Assembly: GCA_047636995.1 (NCBI GenBank)
Contig: JBLIGQ010000012.1
Location: forward strand, 6,998-70,997
Direction: 5' to 3'
DNA: 64,000 nucleotides
Origin: JAQWQB01 sp047636995
GTDB lineage: Bacteria; Bacteroidota; Bacteroidia; Flavobacteriales_D; Sanyastnellaceae
The notes below the pieces were generated by a model. That model did not search any database. It was given only the letters and a program-made list of their open reading frames with translations, and was not told the DNA's origin. Positions within the stretch are counted from its first letter, which is position 1. The number at the start of each line of letters is the position of its first letter. Shown here piece by piece: positions 60,270-64,000 of this stretch. The translations under genes were made by a program, and so were the position numbers.

Positions 60270-61937
60270 TCAATTAATCACAAAGCGTTCTGTTCGAATC
60301 TCTGCTTGCTGCTTTACTTGCAAGAGGTAAGCCCCAGCTGGCAATCCTTTCAACTGCAGTTTGATCAGGGGCGAATCTGCTCCCATTTCCGTCTCCAACA
60401 TCAGTTTTCCATTGGCATCTAGCACCCGAACCAAAGCTTCGCCCGATTCAAAAAGTAAAAAGTTCAACGCTCCATCTGCGGCTACAGGATTTCCGAGGAG
60501 GGTGATGTGTTTCGTCTCTACTTCTTCGTTCACAATCTCAATGCTAGCTCTTTCTTCAGCGGTTAAATTCGTTAAATCAATGGTTCCGCCCTGGTTGTAT
60601 ACAAGCAGTTTGGTCTGTCCTTCTGATAAATCTTCCAGTTTCGCGAATTCAGAAAAACTAAGCTTAGCCCCTTCTTTTAAGGTCATTACTGCAGGAACAA
60701 ACTCCGTATCCAACTCATGATGGACAAGCAGCATTTTTCCATCAAAGTAAAGATGTGCATTGGGTTCTAGCAGAATATTGGAACCACCGTGAAGGGCGAA
60801 CATGCCCTGACCTACTTGTCCGTAACGAAGGCCATTTTCAGAGATGAGCATATGGCTGCCGCCGTTCAGCTGCATGCAGGCTCTGCCTCCTTGGAAATCG
60901 AATTCCCCACTGCGGTGCTCATAACTCCAGCCTTTTTGGATAATCAATTCGAAGTACCCATTAAAACAGATCGTTGCCCCCTCATTAATTACATTCAAGT
61001 TATGCCTTAAAGTCTCTTCTCCTTCAACAAGTTCCCCACGAAAAAAAGTAAACGGATGCATGGTGTAGGTGTCCAACTCTCCGAAATACACTTCAATCGA
61101 TTGTTGAGTTGATGCGTTCTCAAATGGATAAAAATCGATGTAAGACAAATTGTTTTCAGAGGGATATCCCCCTGCATCATGGAAGAATATATAGTCGGTA
61201 CTTCCTTCTGCAGTGTAGTCCTGAAACTCGAATCCCACAGGACCCTCCCACCAATCCAAACTACCGTTGGATACTTCAGAAAACTCATCTCGCGTCCCTA
61301 TCTTGAATAAATCCAGTATGGCTGTCTCTGAGCCTTCTTCGAACATAAACTTCATGACCAAATCAGCCAATGTGTGCGGCTGAAATGACTCTGTTGGAAT
61401 GCACATCGCAATGCCAGCAAAAATAGTCAATGGACCTGTATCTATAGTTGACGGCATAAGTGCAAACTCCTGTTGCCAAATGCGTGTATTGAACCCTACT
61501 CCATCTTCAGAAGGAATCTGAATTTCAATTTCCATACCACAGCACAATCCGTTTGAACAGTAATCTTGATTCCCAAAATCAATTAACGGTACTCCTTCTA
61601 AATCCCAACTTTCTCCAAAACTGAACATGGTATAAGAAGCGTATGGAATCTCAAATTCAATGTCAACTAAGCGAACGAAAACAGGCCTCGTTAAATCTGC
61701 ACCTGATAGCTCTAGCCCGCCATCTATCCATTGAATGCAAGTGGTTGGATCAATTTCCCCATCCTGCGTATTGTCAAGCGTCTGGTATGCTATGAAGTGT
61801 TCTGGACGAAGGATGTTATTTCCAGCGCCGCATGTATCTTCTACGGAAGGATTAAAACTAATGTTTTCAAATATGTCGTCCTGAGCAATGACAGAAGATG
61901 CAAAAGCAACTAACAAGGAAAGGAAAGATAATTTCAT
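60270..61937 (-). CDS. T9SS-exported hypothetical protein, paralogue A
   Basis: The 555-residue protein has a signal peptide (MKLSFLSLLVAFASSVIAQ) and a conserved N-terminal block (SVEDTCGAGNNILRPEHF, then QTLDNTQDGEIDPTTCIQW). The middle is variable (about 120-300). A repeat-like region follows (INEGATICFNGYFELIIQKGW, LQLNGGSHMLISENGLRYG, LEPNAHLYFDGKMLL) that could form a beta-helix. The C-terminal T9SS type A domain ends LPAGAYLLQVKQQAEIRTERFVIN. It should be exported across the outer membrane. Enzymatic function is not recognised. The start at 61937 is the only ATG giving a signal peptide; it is 8 nt after the stop of paralogue B. Confidence 0.78.
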   Translation of the reverse strand: MKLSFLSLLVAFASSVIAQDDIFENISFNPSVEDTCGAGNNILRPEHFIAYQTLDNTQDGEIDPTTCIQWIDGGLELSGADLTRPVFVRLVDIEFEIPYASYTMFSFGESWDLEGVPLIDFGNQDYCSNGLCCGMEIEIQIPSEDGVGFNTRIWQQEFALMPSTIDTGPLTIFAGIAMCIPTESFQPHTLADLVMKFMFEEGSETAILDLFKIGTRDEFSEVSNGSLDWWEGPVGFEFQDYTAEGSTDYIFFHDAGGYPSENNLSYIDFYPFENASTQQSIEVYFGELDTYTMHPFTFFRGELVEGEETLRHNLNVINEGATICFNGYFELIIQKGWSYEHRSGEFDFQGGRACMQLNGGSHMLISENGLRYGQVGQGMFALHGGSNILLEPNAHLYFDGKMLLVHHELDTEFVPAVMTLKEGAKLSFSEFAKLEDLSEGQTKLLVYNQGGTIDLTNLTAEERASIEIVNEEVETKHITLLGNPVAADGALNFLLFESGEALVRVLDANGKLMLETEMGADSPLIKLQLKGLPAGAYLLQVKQQAEIRTERFVIN

Positions 61938-61945
61938 GGCTTTTA

Positions 61946-63631
61946 TCAATTAATCACAAATCGTTCTGTTCGAATCTCTGCTTGCTGCTTTACTTGCAAG
62001 AGGTAAGCCCCAGCTGGTAATCCTTTCAACTGCAGTTTGATCAGGGGCGAATCTGTTCCCATCTCTCTCTCCAACATCAGTTTTCCATTGGCATCTAGCA
62101 CCCGAACCAAAGCTTCGCCCGATTCAAAAAGTAAAAAGTTCAACGCTCCATCTGCGGCTACCGGATTCCCTAAGACGGTGATGTGTTTCGTCTCTACTTC
62201 TTCGTTCACAATCTCAATGCTGGCTCTTTCTTCAGCGGTTAAATTCGTTAAATCAATTTCGCCCCCTTGGTTGCGAATCAAGAGCTTCGTCTTTCCTCCT
62301 GTGAGGTTTTCTAGCTTCGCGAATTCACTAAACGTAAGCTTCGCCCCAGGCTTTAAGGTCATCACCACGGGCACAAAATCCGTATCCCATTCATGGCTAG
62401 CAAGTAACATCTTTCCATCAAAGTGGAGGTAAGCATTTGGTTCTAGAACAATATTTGATCCGCCATAAAGCGCGAACATGCCTTGGCCTACTTGTCCGTA
62501 ACGAAGGCCGTTTTCTGAAACTGACATGTTGCTGCCTCCGTTCAATTGCAAACATGCACTGCCTCCTTGGAAATCGAATGCGCCACTTTCGTGGATGTAA
62601 CTCCAACCTTTTTGAATGATAACATCGTAATGCGTATTGAAACAAATTAAGGCGCCAAGATTGATAATACTAAGATTGTGTCGCAAAGAATCTTCCCCCT
62701 CTACCAATGCGCCTCTGAAATAAGTGTGGGGTTCAGATGTAAAAGTGGAATGCTCATCAAACACGATGGATATGGTCTGCTGTTCACTTGGATTTGTAAC
62801 AGGATGAAAATCTATGTAGGCCCGATTTTCATTTGAAGGATAGCCTTCTGAATCAAATCTGAAAACATAATTAGTAGAGGTCTGATCCCAGTAATAGTAG
62901 AACAGATAGTCTTCCTCTTCCTGATAATCATCAATATTTTCGTTAATCAGGTTAGTTTGATAATCAGGTGTGAAAAGCGTCAAGGACCTAACATCAAAAG
63001 AGGTAGACCCCTCAACAAACATGAATTTCATCACGAGGTCATTCAGCTGCTGAACTTCAAAACTTTCTGTTGGAAAGCACATTCCAAAACCTGATTCTAA
63101 AGCCATCCCGGTCAGATCATTGAATTCATAAGGATCTAGCGTTGGCAATGAAAACTCTTGTTGCCATCTTCGTATGGCGGTCCCCACTCCTGATTCATCT
63201 GGAATTTCCACTTCAACTTCCATCCCACAGCATAAACCTTCACTACAATAATCTTGATTTCCAAAATCAATGTTGATATCGCCATCACTATTCCAATAGG
63301 AAATCCTACCCAAATAGACATTGATGAGATCATTGTCTGGCAACATCAACTCAAAATCCACTAGACGCACGAAAACGGGTCTTGTCAAATCAGCGCCTTC
63401 CAGGTCAAGATGTCCACTCTCCCAATCTATACAAGTGGTTGGATCAATTTCCCCATCCTGAGTATTATCCAACGTTTGATAGGCGATAAAATGTTCAGGG
63501 CGAAGGATATCATTCCCAGTACCACAGGTATCTTCCACCGTAGAACCAAAATAAAAATCTTCATAAAGCGTCTGAGCTTGAGCGCTGAAGCCAAGTACCA
63601 GAAGAAACAAAAGGCTAAGTAATTTCATCAT
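61946..63631 (-). CDS. T9SS-exported hypothetical protein, paralogue B
   Basis: The 561-residue protein has the same plan as paralogue A: signal peptide (LLSLLFLLVLGFSAQAQ), the same N-terminal block (SVEDTCGTGNDILRPEHF), a variable middle, the beta-repeat region and an almost identical sorting domain. From about residue 320 to the end the two differ at few positions, whereas residues 120-300 are clearly diverged. It lies 1 nt downstream of paralogue C and 8 nt upstream of A, so all three form one operon. Confidence 0.78.
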   Translation of the reverse strand: MMKLLSLLFLLVLGFSAQAQTLYEDFYFGSTVEDTCGTGNDILRPEHFIAYQTLDNTQDGEIDPTTCIDWESGHLDLEGADLTRPVFVRLVDFELMLPDNDLINVYLGRISYWNSDGDINIDFGNQDYCSEGLCCGMEVEVEIPDESGVGTAIRRWQQEFSLPTLDPYEFNDLTGMALESGFGMCFPTESFEVQQLNDLVMKFMFVEGSTSFDVRSLTLFTPDYQTNLINENIDDYQEEEDYLFYYYWDQTSTNYVFRFDSEGYPSNENRAYIDFHPVTNPSEQQTISIVFDEHSTFTSEPHTYFRGALVEGEDSLRHNLSIINLGALICFNTHYDVIIQKGWSYIHESGAFDFQGGSACLQLNGGSNMSVSENGLRYGQVGQGMFALYGGSNIVLEPNAYLHFDGKMLLASHEWDTDFVPVVMTLKPGAKLTFSEFAKLENLTGGKTKLLIRNQGGEIDLTNLTAEERASIEIVNEEVETKHITVLGNPVAADGALNFLLFESGEALVRVLDANGKLMLEREMGTDSPLIKLQLKGLPAGAYLLQVKQQAEIRTERFVIN

Positions 63632-63632
63632 G

Positions 63633-64000
63633 TCAATTAATTATAAATCGTTCCGTTCTAATTTCAGTCTGCTGTTTCACTTGCAGCAGGTAAGCTCCAG
63701 CTGGTAATCCTTTCAACTGCAGTTTGATCAGGGGCGAATCTGCTCCCATTTTCGTCTCCAACATCAGTTTGCCATTGGCATCTAGCACGCGCACCAAAGC
63801 TTCGCCCGATTCGAATAGTAGGAAATCCAATTGGGAGTCTATTGCCACAGGATTTCCCAAGAGCGTGATGTGCTTCGTCTCTACTTCTTCGTTCACAATC
63901 TCAATGCTGGCTCTTTCTTCAGCAGTTAAATTCGTTAAATCAATTTCGCCCCCTTGATTGCGAATCAAGAGCTTCGTCTTTCCTCCGGTGAGGTTTTCCA
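63633..64000 (-). CDS. T9SS-exported hypothetical protein, paralogue C (partial)
   Basis: Only the last 122 residues or so are inside the window; the frame is open to the right edge, so the start lies outside. The visible part (ENLTGGKTKLLIRNQGGEID, then the sorting domain ending ERFIIN) aligns with paralogues A and B throughout. Small differences cluster at AIDSQLDFLL. It is the first of the three genes in transcription order seen here. Confidence 0.8.
   Translation of the reverse strand, partial: ENLTGGKTKLLIRNQGGEIDLTNLTAEERASIEIVNEEVETKHITLLGNPVAIDSQLDFLLFESGEALVRVLDANGKLMLETKMGADSPLIKLQLKGLPAGAYLLQVKQQTEIRTERFIIN

Noticed and set aside
60046..60273. Minus-strand open frames across the 236-bp repeats (also 59454-59738)
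   Set aside because: They are formed by the repeat sequence itself plus chance flanks. The shared FQFELLRG text reflects DNA duplication, not a conserved protein with a start.

Overview
The window looks like chromosomal DNA of a Bacteroidota bacterium, most likely a marine member of Flavobacteriales. The evidence is type IX secretion (T9SS) sorting domains, two TonB-dependent receptors with carboxypeptidase-like N-terminal domains, Bacteroidota-specific families (DUF4924, DUF4834, DUF4249, 2TM-LytTR cassettes), and promoters of the Bacteroidota type (TTG, 19-21 nt, TAnnTTTG) upstream of many genes. No rRNA, CRISPR array or intact insertion sequence was seen. Two tRNA genes are present.

Layout. 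1-1.3 kb: the end of a Ca-binding secreted protein and an O-methyltransferase. 1.4-3.4 kb: sucC (reverse) and a LolD-like ATPase. 3.5-9.5 kb: a fatty-acid beta-oxidation operon (MarR regulator, hydroxyacyl-CoA dehydrogenase/enoyl-CoA hydratase, thiolase, acyl-CoA dehydrogenase) ending in a terminator. 9.5-11.3 kb: decayed DNA with a possible group II intron 5' remnant and a frameshifted secreted-protein pseudogene. 11.3-13.6 kb: a membrane hydrolase and an M42 peptidase. 13.6-20.7 kb: a compact reverse operon of E1-like ThiF enzyme, GNAT/autoinducer-synthase-like acyltransferase, 7TMR-DISM histidine kinase, receiver-kinase hybrid and single receiver. Two genes run divergently from it and look like a receiver and a histidine kinase that have lost key residues. 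This block is the best candidate here for an undescribed signalling system. 20.7-25.8 kb: DUF4924/Skp-like genes, a DUF1853 gene and a LytS/LytTR-type two-component cassette. 26-40.9 kb: two TonB receptors (one paired with a DUF4249 lipoprotein) and a reverse block of MFS, CDGSH, FemAB-like and large membrane proteins (YfhO).

41-43.7 kb: tRNA-Leu(UAA), tRNA-Gly(GCC), Kdo transferase and an outer-membrane protein. 43.7-51 kb: a tightly overlapping capsule/O-antigen nucleotide-sugar operon with two UDP-sugar dehydrogenases, an aminotransferase, an N-acetyltransferase, a UDP-xylose-synthase-like enzyme, RmlB and a CpsB-type phosphatase. 51-58.4 kb: ferredoxin and its reductase, a 538-aa methyltransferase, a secreted esterase with a T9SS tail, and an Fe-S/housekeeping operon (TrmB, alkyltransferase-like protein, Mrp, NifU domain). 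58.4-64 kb: a glycosyltransferase, a decayed T9SS tail, a 236-bp tandem repeat carrying REP-like hairpins, and a tandem array of three paralogous T9SS-exported proteins that runs off the window end.

Positions were counted by hand from the sequence. Family assignments are from recognition of motifs, not from database searches.
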